Origin: Desulfovibrionaceae bacterium
GTDB lineage: Bacteria > Desulfobacterota > Desulfovibrionia > Desulfovibrionales > Desulfovibrionaceae
Reading direction: 5' to 3'
Assembly (NCBI GenBank): GCA_900770205.1
Contig: CAAGJV010000462.1
Location: 1 to 11,741, forward strand
DNA length: 11,741 nucleotides
Position numbers and translations under genes: made by a program. The notes under the pieces are model-generated. The model was not told the origin of the DNA and did no database searches. It worked only from the letters and a program-made list of their open reading frames with translations. Every line of letters starts with the position of its first letter. Within the stretch, counting starts at the first letter, position 1. This document shows, piece after piece, positions 1 through 7,657 of this stretch.

Positions 1-990
1 ACCTATCCTGCAGATATCAAGGAAGAAGGTACGGCAGGAGTAAACGGAAAAGCTTTCGTAGAACTTTTACGGCGTCTCCCAGGAGGGGATATTTCTCTTC
101 GTCTTGATGAAGAAAAGCATATTCTTGCGGTGGAACAAGGAAGGCGTTCTTATAAACTTCCCATTGTCGATTCCGTATGGTTTCAGCCTCTTCCTCCTTT
201 CCCGGAGGATGGAGCGGTTCTATGGTCGGGGGATTTCTTTCAGGATCTTATCGATAAAGTTGCCTTCTGCATCAGCGATGACGATAGTTCCGAAGGGCTG
301 GCCTGCCTTTATCTGAAAGCCGACACCACAGGGAAGGTAGATGCCTGTGGACTTAATGGACATCAGTTTGCCATGGTTCGTTTTATTAACGATGAACTGG
401 CGCATCTTATTCCTGAAAACGGACTGCTTATCCAGAAGAAATATGTCAATGAACTTCGAAAATGGCTGGGCAATGATGAAATAATGCTGAATATAAGCGA
501 GAGACGTTTCCATATTAGAACAGAATCGGGCAGTGAAACTCTCAGCATTCCCAGAAGTGCTAATTTCAGTTATCCCGATCACTTGAGTTTTCTTGCCCGA
601 CTGAGCGGGGATGACGTATCTCAACTTGATGTCGACAGGAAGGAGATGATAGACGCCCTGGACAGACTGATCATCTTTAACAATGAAAGCGATCGCTGTA
701 CATATTTCCGATTCTCTCCTCAAGAAATTGAGCTTTCCTCACAAGGCCAGGAAATTGGTTCTGCCACAGAACATTTAGAAGGTGTTTTCAAAGGTGAACT
801 GAATCTTATTGCATTTCCTACCCGCAGCCTTATGGATATACTGGGGCATTTTCAATCGTCAAAAATACACTATGTATTCACCGGAGATGAAGGGCCTTGC
901 GGCATTACCGGCTATGAGGATACGGAATACACCGTCATACTCATGCCTATGAAAATATCGGAATCTTCCTACTATACGGAAAGCGAATAG
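1..990 (+). CDS. dnaN: DNA polymerase III beta subunit (sliding clamp), 3' part, 5' end outside window
   Basis: The clamp encircles DNA and tethers the replicative polymerase and other partners. The frame is open from base 1 and encodes 329 residues to a TAG stop. By comparison with E. coli DnaN (366 aa) roughly 55-60 N-terminal residues are missing. Seen: the end of domain 1 (KAFVELLRRLP near residue 17, then an EQGRRSYKLP strand), domain 2 with LNGHQFAMVRF (118-128, matching the E. coli TDGHRLA segment), and the typical C-terminal MPM (315-317). The in-frame GTG at 130 lies inside domain 1 and is not the start. Odd: the chain runs about ten residues past the normal C terminus (SESSYYTESE), and the DGHR segment reads NGHQ. 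Downstream comes gyrB with no recF between. Identification is secure. Confidence 0.95.
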   Translation, partial: TYPADIKEEGTAGVNGKAFVELLRRLPGGDISLRLDEEKHILAVEQGRRSYKLPIVDSVWFQPLPPFPEDGAVLWSGDFFQDLIDKVAFCISDDDSSEGLACLYLKADTTGKVDACGLNGHQFAMVRFINDELAHLIPENGLLIQKKYVNELRKWLGNDEIMLNISERRFHIRTESGSETLSIPRSANFSYPDHLSFLARLSGDDVSQLDVDRKEMIDALDRLIIFNNESDRCTYFRFSPQEIELSSQGQEIGSATEHLEGVFKGELNLIAFPTRSLMDILGHFQSSKIHYVFTGDEGPCGITGYEDTEYTVILMPMKISESSYYTESE

Positions 991-1016
991 AATTACCATA
1001 AAAATATGTTCTACTC

Positions 1017-1062
1017 TGACCGGCCGGAATTTTCAAAAATTTCAGAAAATTCTGACCGGTCA
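1017..1062 (+). terminator. Long imperfect hairpin after dnaN (possible terminator or regulator site)
   Basis: Arms 1017-1034 and 1045-1062 form an 18-bp stem with one C-A mismatch and one G-T wobble around a 10-nt loop. The outer part is GC-rich (GACCGG) and the inner part is GAATTTTC/GAAAATTC. The right arm contains the perfect palindrome TGACCGGTCA (1053-1062), and the left arm starts with a near copy (TGACCGGCCG). No uninterrupted T-tract follows, only TTTATAAA. It starts 27 bp past the dnaN stop. It could terminate or stabilise the dnaN transcript, or be an operator pair; the sequence does not decide. Confidence 0.5.
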
Positions 1063-1121
1063 TTTATAAAAACTATCTGAAAATACAAGAAATATAACTC
1101 AAAGATTCATCATTCCTCTAT

Positions 1122-1150
1122 TTGAAATTTTCATCAATTCTGTGTATGCT
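1122..1150 (+). promoter_or_regulatory. Predicted sigma-70-type promoter for gyrB-gyrA
   Basis: A -35 TTGAAA (1122-1127) and -10 TATGCT (1145-1150) are separated by exactly 17 bp. This would place the transcription start near 1157, about 47 nt ahead of the gyrB ATG. The flanks are A/T-rich. It lies downstream of the post-dnaN hairpin, consistent with gyrB-gyrA being a separate transcription unit. Gyrase promoters in other bacteria respond to DNA relaxation, but nothing here proves that. Confidence 0.5.
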
Positions 1151-1203
1151 GAATATCTCTGTGATGCTCCTAGAGAGCCAACCCAAATATATCAGGATTA
1201 TTC

Positions 1204-3612
1204 ATGACACAGGAAAATCTCCGGTCTGGCAAGACTTCTTATGATGCGTCCGCTATTACGGTTCTTGAAGGCCTGGCGGCGGTACGCAAACGTCCGGCCA
1301 TGTATATAGGCAGCACTGACAGCCGTGGGCTCCACCATCTGGTTTATGAAGTTGTTGACAACTCCATTGATGAAGCCATGGCAGGATACTGCAATAAAAT
1401 AGAAGTAATTCTTCATATGGACAACAGTGTTACGGTTCGCGATAACGGCCGTGGTATTCCTGTTGATATTCATCCGAAACTGGGCATTCCTGCAGTTCAG
1501 GTTGTTATGACTAAACTGCATGCCGGCGGGAAATTTGACAACAATGCCTATAAGGTCTCCGGCGGCCTGCACGGAGTGGGGGTTTCCTGTGTTAATGCGC
1601 TTTCGTCATGGCTGGAAGTAACGGTAAGGCGTGATGGAAAACGCTGGCGTCAGCGTTATGAAAAAGGGGTTCCTGTTTCCGAAGTAGAAATGATTGGAAA
1701 AGCCGAAGGACATGGAACGACTGTTCGATTCTTTCCCGATGAGGAAATATTCGAAACAACCATCTACTCCTTTGATATTTTAAAAAAACGTTTTGAAGAA
1801 CTTGCCTATCTTAATAAAGGGCTCACCATTATCTGCAATGATGAACGTAGCAATGAATCGCATACCTATCATGCAGAAGGTGGTCTGGAACAGTTTGTGA
1901 GGGATCTGAACAACAGTGAAGCCGGGCTTCATCCCATTATAACAGGGGAAGGCGTCCAGGAAAATGTCACTGTTGATTTTGCGCTTCAGTATAATGCCGG
2001 CTTTAACGAAAAAACTCTGACCTTTGCCAATAACATTCGAACCATTGAAGGCGGGACTCATCTTGCCGGATTTAAGACCGCTTTAACGAGAGCTATCAAT
2101 AACTATATAAAAACTCAGACTGATTTGCAGAAAAAATTGAAAGGCAGCAGCTTTTCCGGCGATGATGTACGCGAAGGTCTGACAGCCGTTATCAGTGTTA
2201 AGCTCCCTCAGCCTCAGTTTGAGGGGCAGACAAAAACAAAACTGGGCAATAGTGAAGTTGCCGGTATAGTAAACACCGTTATCTATAATATCCTTGATAT
2301 TTATTTTCAGGAAAATCCTAAAGATATACGCACTATTATAGATAAAGCTGCCGAAGCTTCCCGTGCAAGAGAGGCTGCACGCAGAGCCAGAGAACTTGTC
2401 CGCAGAAAAGGCGCTCTTGCCGATAATTCACTGCCAGGCAAGCTCGTTGATTGCCAGAGCAAAGATCCGACAGAATGTGAAGTTTTCATTGTGGAAGGCG
2501 ACTCCGCAGGAGGTTCTGCAAAAAGAGGACGCAACCCGATGACGCAGGCCATTCTTCCCCTTCGCGGTAAAATTCTGAACGTAGAACGTGCACGGTTCGA
2601 CCGCATGCTCCGCAGCGAAGAAATTAAAAACATGATTACAGCTATGGGAGTGGGAATAGGCGAAAATATGGATTATTCCAAACTTCGCTACCACAAGATC
2701 ATCATTATGACCGATGCCGATGTCGATGGAGCCCATATCTGTACTCTCATGCTTACATTTTTCTTCCGGCATTATAGAAAGCTTATTGAAGATGGACATA
2801 TATACATTGCCCAGCCTCCCCTCTATGGGATCAAGAAGGGCAGCAATACCATTAAGTTCCTGAAAGACGACAATGAACTTGACGAATTTTTATTGAAGCG
2901 CCTGTCTGAAGGGGTCAGTCTGTCAGTTTCACAGGACAAAATATATAGAGGAAACGAACTCATTGATCTGCTGAAACATATCGATGAGTTGGAAAAAGTG
3001 GTGGTGGAAGCGGAAAATTCTGCAATTTCCCGAGAATTGTTCCTTTCTTTCCTCAAGTTTGAGGAAAACCTCGCGGTTTCCATAGATGATAGTGGAATAT
3101 TTGAAAAATTTAAGTCATGCATGGAACAGAATAAATACAAAGTCAGCAGGGAAATAGAAAAGATGGAAGATGACGAGCGCATATTCCTTCTTTTTGAAAA
3201 CAGCAGTGGGCATAGGACTCGCATTGCCGAAGATTTCTTCCATTCCCGTCTTTTCAGAACTTCCCGCCAGGTATGGAAAATTTTGGAAGAGTCGTGCGGA
3301 GCTTTTCCTGTTACCTTGTCCAGCGCTGAATCAAGCCATGAGGTTAAAGACTTCTTTGAACTGAGGGAAGCCGCTTACGCAGAAGCAAGAAAGGGTTTTA
3401 ATATCCAGCGTTACAAGGGCTTGGGAGAGATGAATCCCGAACAGTTGGAAATGACGACTATGGATCCTGAAAAAAGGGCTCTTTTGCAGGTCACCATTGA
3501 AGATGCTCAGTCTGCTTCCGACACCATTGAGGATTTGATGGGGGACAGGGCTGATCTCAGGCGTGACTTCATTGTTCGCAACGCGCTTTCCATGGACGAC
3601 CTGGATATCTGA
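1204..3612 (+). CDS. gyrB: DNA gyrase subunit B
   Basis: ATPase subunit of gyrase (A2B2), which introduces negative supercoils using ATP. At 802 aa it matches the long proteobacterial type (E. coli 804 aa), including an inserted segment at about 545-715 between Toprim and the C-terminal part. GHKL ATPase motifs: YEVVDNSIDEA (general base E49, Mg ligand N53), DNGRGIP (80-86) and GLHGVGVSCVNALS (121-134). Toprim: EGDSAGGSAKRGR (431-443), PLRGKILNVE (452-461) and DADVDG (504-509), giving metal ligands E431, D504 and D506. The C-terminal YKGLGEMNPEQL (737-748) is followed by EMTTMDP, where most GyrBs have WETTMDP. AGGA at 1194-1197, 6 nt before the ATG, supports the start. gyrA follows 47 bp later, probably in the same operon. 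Confidence 0.98.
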   Translation: MTQENLRSGKTSYDASAITVLEGLAAVRKRPAMYIGSTDSRGLHHLVYEVVDNSIDEAMAGYCNKIEVILHMDNSVTVRDNGRGIPVDIHPKLGIPAVQVVMTKLHAGGKFDNNAYKVSGGLHGVGVSCVNALSSWLEVTVRRDGKRWRQRYEKGVPVSEVEMIGKAEGHGTTVRFFPDEEIFETTIYSFDILKKRFEELAYLNKGLTIICNDERSNESHTYHAEGGLEQFVRDLNNSEAGLHPIITGEGVQENVTVDFALQYNAGFNEKTLTFANNIRTIEGGTHLAGFKTALTRAINNYIKTQTDLQKKLKGSSFSGDDVREGLTAVISVKLPQPQFEGQTKTKLGNSEVAGIVNTVIYNILDIYFQENPKDIRTIIDKAAEASRAREAARRARELVRRKGALADNSLPGKLVDCQSKDPTECEVFIVEGDSAGGSAKRGRNPMTQAILPLRGKILNVERARFDRMLRSEEIKNMITAMGVGIGENMDYSKLRYHKIIIMTDADVDGAHICTLMLTFFFRHYRKLIEDGHIYIAQPPLYGIKKGSNTIKFLKDDNELDEFLLKRLSEGVSLSVSQDKIYRGNELIDLLKHIDELEKVVVEAENSAISRELFLSFLKFEENLAVSIDDSGIFEKFKSCMEQNKYKVSREIEKMEDDERIFLLFENSSGHRTRIAEDFFHSRLFRTSRQVWKILEESCGAFPVTLSSAESSHEVKDFFELREAAYAEARKGFNIQRYKGLGEMNPEQLEMTTMDPEKRALLQVTIEDAQSASDTIEDLMGDRADLRRDFIVRNALSMDDLDI

Positions 3613-3659
3613 GAACCCATTCGGTTAACATATATAAACATCGCCAGAGGATTACTACC

Positions 3660-6113
3660 GTGGCTGTATTTAATGTCGATATAGAAAAAGAACTGCGTCA
3701 GTCTTATCTGGCCTATTCTCTCAGCGTTATTATAGGACGTGCCATTCCTGATGCACGCGATGGTCTTAAGCCCGTCCATCGCCGCATTCTTTACGCTCAA
3801 TCTCAGATGGCCAACACCTATAACAGGCCTACTAAAAAAAGTGCCCGTGTCGTTGGTGACGTTATTGGTAAATATCATCCCCATGGGGATTCTGCCGTAT
3901 ACGATGCGCTTGTCCGTATGGCTCAGGACTTTAATATGCGCGATCCTCTGGAAGATGGACAGGGAAACTTCGGCTCCATAGACGGAGACTCTGCCGCGGC
4001 CATGCGATATACCGAAGTACGTATGTCGAAGCTGGCTTCTGAATTTCTTGACGACATAGAGAAGAAGACTGTCGACTTCCGCCCTAACTATGATGGTTCA
4101 GAACAGGAACCGGAAGTTCTGCCAACGAAGATTCCCAATCTTCTGCTCAACGGCTCTTCGGGAATAGCCGTAGGTATGGCTACCAATATTCCTCCCCATA
4201 ACCTGGGCGAACTCTGCGATGCGCTTCTTCGCCTGATAGATGAACCGGACTGCAGCGTTGAGGATCTTATAGATCTTGTTCACGGGCCAGATTTTCCTAC
4301 AGCAGGATTTGTCTATGCGGGGCAGGGGATGCTGGATGCTTACTGTACTGGCCGCGGCGTAGTGAAAGTTCGGGGAAAAGTGGAGGTAGAAGAACGGAAA
4401 AAGGGGCAGCAGTCCATTATTATACGGGAACTTCCCTATGCAGTGAATAAGTCTTCTCTTGTCTCCCAGATTGCAAACCTTGTGAATGATCGTAAGATCG
4501 ATGGAGTAACAGATCTCAAAGATCTTTCCGACAAGAGAGGAATACGGATTATTCTTGAACTCAGGCGCGGAACCATTCCGGAAGTTGTTATTAATTCCCT
4601 TTATAAATATACGCCGCTGGAAACGTCTTTCGGTATCAATATGCTGGCTGTTGTTGATAATAAACCGCAGCAGCTTAATCTGCGCAGCGCCCTTACCTGT
4701 TTTCTCGATCATCGCCGGGAAGTGGTTATCAGAAGAACAAGGTTTGATCTGGAAAAAGCCAAGGCGCGTGCCCATATTGTGGAAGGGCTTTTAAAAGCGC
4801 TTGATATCATTGATGAGATAGTTGCGCTTATTCGTGGTTCGGAAACTCCTCAGGAAGCGAAGAGCGGCCTGGTGGAACAGTTCGGATTTACGGAAATTCA
4901 AGCTCAGAGCATTCTCGATATGCGATTGCAGCGCCTTACCGGGCTTGAACGAGACAAGCTGCTGGAAGAATATCGTACTTTGCAGAATCTTATTGCCTAC
5001 CTGACTTCCATTTTAGAGGATCCGGAAGTTCTGAGAAGCGTTCTTCGCGATGAAACAAAATATATCAAAGATACCTATGCAACTCCTCGCCGGACAGAAG
5101 TCGTGATGGACGAGCTGAGCGGTATAGATATTGAAGACCTTATTCCCGATGAAGATGTCGTTATCACGCTGTCTCGCCGTGGATATATCAAACGCACAAC
5201 GCTTGGCAATTATCAGCAGCAGAAAAGGGGCGGCAAAGGTATAGCTGGGCTGCATACATCCGAAGATGATTTTGTGCAGGAGTTCCTTACAACAACGAAT
5301 CACCAATATCTTCTGCTCTTTACCAATAAGGGACGGATGCATCAGATCAAGGTTCATCAGGTTCCAGAAGGAAGCCGTACTGCCAAAGGTGTGCATATTG
5401 CCAATCTTCTTCCCTTAGAAAAAGACGAATGGGTGGCGAATGCTCTTACTGTACGGGAATTTGCGGAAGACAAATATTTTCTTTTTGCGACCAAGCAGGG
5501 AATGGTTAAGCGATCCAGTGCTTCCCTTTATGCACGCTGCCGGAAGAGCGGCCTGATAGCATTGGGGCTGAAGGAAGACGATGAACTTATCGCTGTTCGT
5601 GAAGTGACGGATTCTGATCATGTTGTGCTTGCAACAGCTCATGGAATGGCCATTCGTTTTGCCATGCCAGATGTTCGTCCTATGGGACGAAGCGCTGCTG
5701 GGGTAAAGGGAATAGGGCTCCGAAGTGGAGATACTGTTGTTGCCTGCGTTACCGTGAAAGATGGCGACAATTCAACCATGATCATGACGGTTTCGGCTCT
5801 TGGATATGGAAAAAGAACGAAAATAGATCTTTATCGTATGCAGAGCCGAGGAGGCATAGGCCTTATTAATTTCAAGGCATCATCAAAAACAGGATTGGTG
5901 ATAGGGGCTATGCCTGTGTCTGATACGGATTCTCTTGTTCTGCTGACCTCGACAAACAAAATCATCCGTCTTGGAGTTGATGAAGTTCGTTCCGTAGGAC
6001 GTGCAGCCATGGGGGTACGCCTAGTTCGTCTTGATGAGGGGGCAACGGTTGTCGGGTTCGATACCGTTTCGGAAAATGGTATTGCAGAAGGCAGTGTTCC
6101 AGAAGAAAAATAA
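3660..6113 (+). CDS. gyrA: DNA gyrase subunit A
   Basis: DNA cleavage-religation and wrapping subunit of gyrase. It is 817 aa, starting at GTG with AGAGGA at 3646-3651 eight nt upstream; no in-frame ATG gives the conserved N terminus. The winged-helix region contains HPHGDSAVYD (73-82) and the catalytic tyrosine Y117 in RYTEVRMSK. The quinolone-contact positions equivalent to E. coli S83 and D87 are S78 and D82, the sensitive-type residues. A coiled-coil tower follows (about 350-470). The C-terminal six-bladed wrapping domain begins near 490 and carries the GyrA box as QKRGGKG (521-527), a conservative variant of QRRGGKG that marks gyrase rather than topoisomerase IV. The acidic tail is short (ends PEEK). 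It is paired with gyrB and followed at once by an intrinsic terminator. Confidence 0.98.
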   Translation: MAVFNVDIEKELRQSYLAYSLSVIIGRAIPDARDGLKPVHRRILYAQSQMANTYNRPTKKSARVVGDVIGKYHPHGDSAVYDALVRMAQDFNMRDPLEDGQGNFGSIDGDSAAAMRYTEVRMSKLASEFLDDIEKKTVDFRPNYDGSEQEPEVLPTKIPNLLLNGSSGIAVGMATNIPPHNLGELCDALLRLIDEPDCSVEDLIDLVHGPDFPTAGFVYAGQGMLDAYCTGRGVVKVRGKVEVEERKKGQQSIIIRELPYAVNKSSLVSQIANLVNDRKIDGVTDLKDLSDKRGIRIILELRRGTIPEVVINSLYKYTPLETSFGINMLAVVDNKPQQLNLRSALTCFLDHRREVVIRRTRFDLEKAKARAHIVEGLLKALDIIDEIVALIRGSETPQEAKSGLVEQFGFTEIQAQSILDMRLQRLTGLERDKLLEEYRTLQNLIAYLTSILEDPEVLRSVLRDETKYIKDTYATPRRTEVVMDELSGIDIEDLIPDEDVVITLSRRGYIKRTTLGNYQQQKRGGKGIAGLHTSEDDFVQEFLTTTNHQYLLLFTNKGRMHQIKVHQVPEGSRTAKGVHIANLLPLEKDEWVANALTVREFAEDKYFLFATKQGMVKRSSASLYARCRKSGLIALGLKEDDELIAVREVTDSDHVVLATAHGMAIRFAMPDVRPMGRSAAGVKGIGLRSGDTVVACVTVKDGDNSTMIMTVSALGYGKRTKIDLYRMQSRGGIGLINFKASSKTGLVIGAMPVSDTDSLVLLTSTNKIIRLGVDEVRSVGRAAMGVRLVRLDEGATVVGFDTVSENGIAEGSVPEEK

Positions 6114-6130
6114 GAAAAAAGTTCTCAGCG

Positions 6131-6173
6131 GCCTGTGAAGAGAGTGAAATTTTCTTCACAGGCTATTTTTTTT
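6131..6173 (+). terminator. Intrinsic terminator of gyrA, overlapping the 3' end of the convergent clc gene
   Basis: A perfect 11-bp stem, GCCTGTGAAGA (6131-6141) and TCTTCACAGGC (6153-6163), has an 11-nt loop. TA and eight T residues follow (6166-6173). It starts 17 bp after the gyrA stop. The last stem base and the next two (6163-6165) are, on the minus strand, the TAG stop of the clc gene, and the T-tract encodes that gene's final Gln-Lys-Lys. On the minus strand the hairpin is followed by a T-run only about 11 nt on, so termination of clc by the same stem is less certain. Confidence 0.9.
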
Positions 6174-7485
6174 GAGAAATAACAATAGCCGCACGCAAAG
6201 AATCATACACTGGAGGGCAGTGCAGCGCATTTGCCGTCCATGAAGAGAGGAAAGCTACAAGAATCGTACTTGGCAGACAACTCAGCGCTCCAGACATTTC
6301 CATAACAAGAGCTATCCCGGTAAGGGGAGCGCGTACCATGGAGACAAAAAATCCAGCCATTCCATAAATAATAAAGGATTCCCATTCTTCGGGAGAAATA
6401 ATTTTTGAAAAAGCCGCTGCCTGTCCGCAGAGAGCGCCGAGAAGAGCTCCGATGCAGAGCATCGGCATAAGAATTCCTCCCGGAACGTTGCCTGTATAGC
6501 TGAACATGGAAAAAAGGACTTTCAGTATGCAGAGCAGGACAAGGAGAGAAAGGGATGAGCCTGGAATAAAATCAAGGCTGATAAGGTTTCCGACGAGATG
6601 ATCTCCTCCTCCAAGAACGGAAGGGCAGGTGAAGGCGAGAACAAAGGCGATCAGCATGGGGGGGAGAATTCTCCATTCCTGAGTCAAGGGGGAATGAAGA
6701 GCCTCCAGATTTTTGGTAAAAAGCAGTGCCTTGTTGTAACATACCCCTGCTGCACCCATGGCAATTCCCATAAGGGGAATGATCCAGAATGAGGCAGGAG
6801 AGAGAGACGTGATATTCTGGAAGGGAAAAATAAGCCCGAAGTTAAAAATGAAGCGGGTTACCAGAGCCGATGCTAATGCGGCACAGCCAACAACGATAAG
6901 TCCTCCCCATGTAAAGCGACTTTTCATTTCTTCAAAAACGAAAAGTATTCCTGCCAGGGGAGAACCGAAGGCCGCAGTCATGCCTGCGGCAGCCCCTGCA
7001 GCAACATGGATACGCCCTGAAAAGGAAAAACGTTCCCATAGTCCGGAAACGAGCGCTGCCGTTGCGGCGCCCATTTGAATACAGGGGCCTTCTCTTCCCA
7101 GAGAAAGTCCTCCCAGAGTAGATATCAGGCAGCCTGTGAATTTGGCAGGAAGAATTTTCAGCCATTCTTTTCGCGAAATATGCAATTTTCCCTGGGCAAT
7201 AAGCTCTGTCTGAGGAATACCGCTTCCGGAAATAAGTGGAACTTTTTTTACCATCCATCCCAGAAATCGGGCGGATAGGATAAGAATGAGCAGCCAGAAA
7301 GGAATTATCCACCAGGAATCCCTCCAGCTTGCCAGCCATGAAGAGAGAAAAATATTCCCGGAATCCTTGGCGATACGGAACAAGCAGATAACACAGGCAC
7401 AGGCAAGTCCAATAAGTATGCCTTCCAAGGCAAGAAGCAGATGGTTGGCCCGTAATATCCATATATTGTTATGGTAAATTTTCAT
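6163..7485 (-). CDS. ClC-family chloride channel / H+/Cl- antiporter
   Basis: Polytopic inner-membrane protein of 440 aa moving chloride, probably in exchange for protons. The selectivity-filter motifs are all present: GSGIP (87-91, S88 matching Cl-coordinating S107 of E. coli ClcA), GREGP (130-134, E132 matching gating Glu148), GGILMP (336-341), and Y427 in PVYDS matching Tyr445. FEEM (184-187) keeps the internal proton glutamate (E186, like E203), which argues for an antiporter rather than a channel. Serine rather than proline in the first motif argues for chloride over nitrate. There is no C-terminal CBS domain; it ends just after the last helix. The start codon has only a weak upstream GGA (7 nt away). 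It is convergent with gyrA and divergent from the first NSS transporter. The family is certain; the physiological role, such as acid response, is inference. Confidence 0.93.
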   Translation of the reverse strand: MKIYHNNIWILRANHLLLALEGILIGLACACVICLFRIAKDSGNIFLSSWLASWRDSWWIIPFWLLILILSARFLGWMVKKVPLISGSGIPQTELIAQGKLHISRKEWLKILPAKFTGCLISTLGGLSLGREGPCIQMGAATAALVSGLWERFSFSGRIHVAAGAAAGMTAAFGSPLAGILFVFEEMKSRFTWGGLIVVGCAALASALVTRFIFNFGLIFPFQNITSLSPASFWIIPLMGIAMGAAGVCYNKALLFTKNLEALHSPLTQEWRILPPMLIAFVLAFTCPSVLGGGDHLVGNLISLDFIPGSSLSLLVLLCILKVLFSMFSYTGNVPGGILMPMLCIGALLGALCGQAAAFSKIISPEEWESFIIYGMAGFFVSMVRAPLTGIALVMEMSGALSCLPSTILVAFLSSWTANALHCPPVYDSLRAAIVISQKK

Positions 7486-7600
7486 AGAAATTTCCGTCTG
7501 AGAAAATAGAGAAGCTTTCTTTCATGAGGTGAGAAACAAGCTCTAGTCCAGGAAAGGATTCTTCGCAAGGCAGAAAAAAATAGTATCATCGCTTTTTAGG

Positions 7601-7630
7601 TTGCCGTAACAATATCTTTTATCCTATAGC
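7601..7630 (+). promoter_or_regulatory. Candidate promoter for the NSS transporter pair
   Basis: TTGCCG (7601-7606) and TATAGC (7625-7630) are separated by 18 bp. A start near 7637 would leave a leader of about 20 nt. Match quality is moderate. It sits in the 172-bp divergent gap between clc (minus) and the transporters (plus); I could not find a convincing promoter for clc on the other strand. Confidence 0.35.
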
Positions 7631-7643
7631 TAAGAAAATTTCT

Positions 7644-7657
7644 GGGGGGGATAGGAT
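7644..7657 (+). promoter_or_regulatory. Ribosome-binding region with a seven-G run before the first NSS gene
   Basis: Seven consecutive G residues (7644-7650) are followed by ATAGGAT and the ATG at 7658. The AGGA at 7653-7656 lies only one base from the start, too close for a normal Shine-Dalgarno. The G-run, ending 7 nt upstream, is therefore the more likely ribosome-pairing element. A gain or loss of a G would change the pairing or spacing. Confidence 0.5.

Noticed and set aside
130..990. A separate gene starting at GTG 130
   Set aside because: The frame is open back to base 1 and the upstream residues match beta-clamp domain 1, so this is the middle of dnaN.
3876..3908. Possible quinolone-resistance mutations in gyrA
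   Set aside because: The two main positions are Ser78 and Asp82, the usual sensitive-type residues. Arg454 of GyrB, at the E. coli Lys447 position, is a common natural residue.
4098..4775. Minus-strand open frame of 225 codons inside gyrA
   Set aside because: It lies wholly within a conserved gyrA region, has no ribosome-binding site of note, and its product resembles no known protein.
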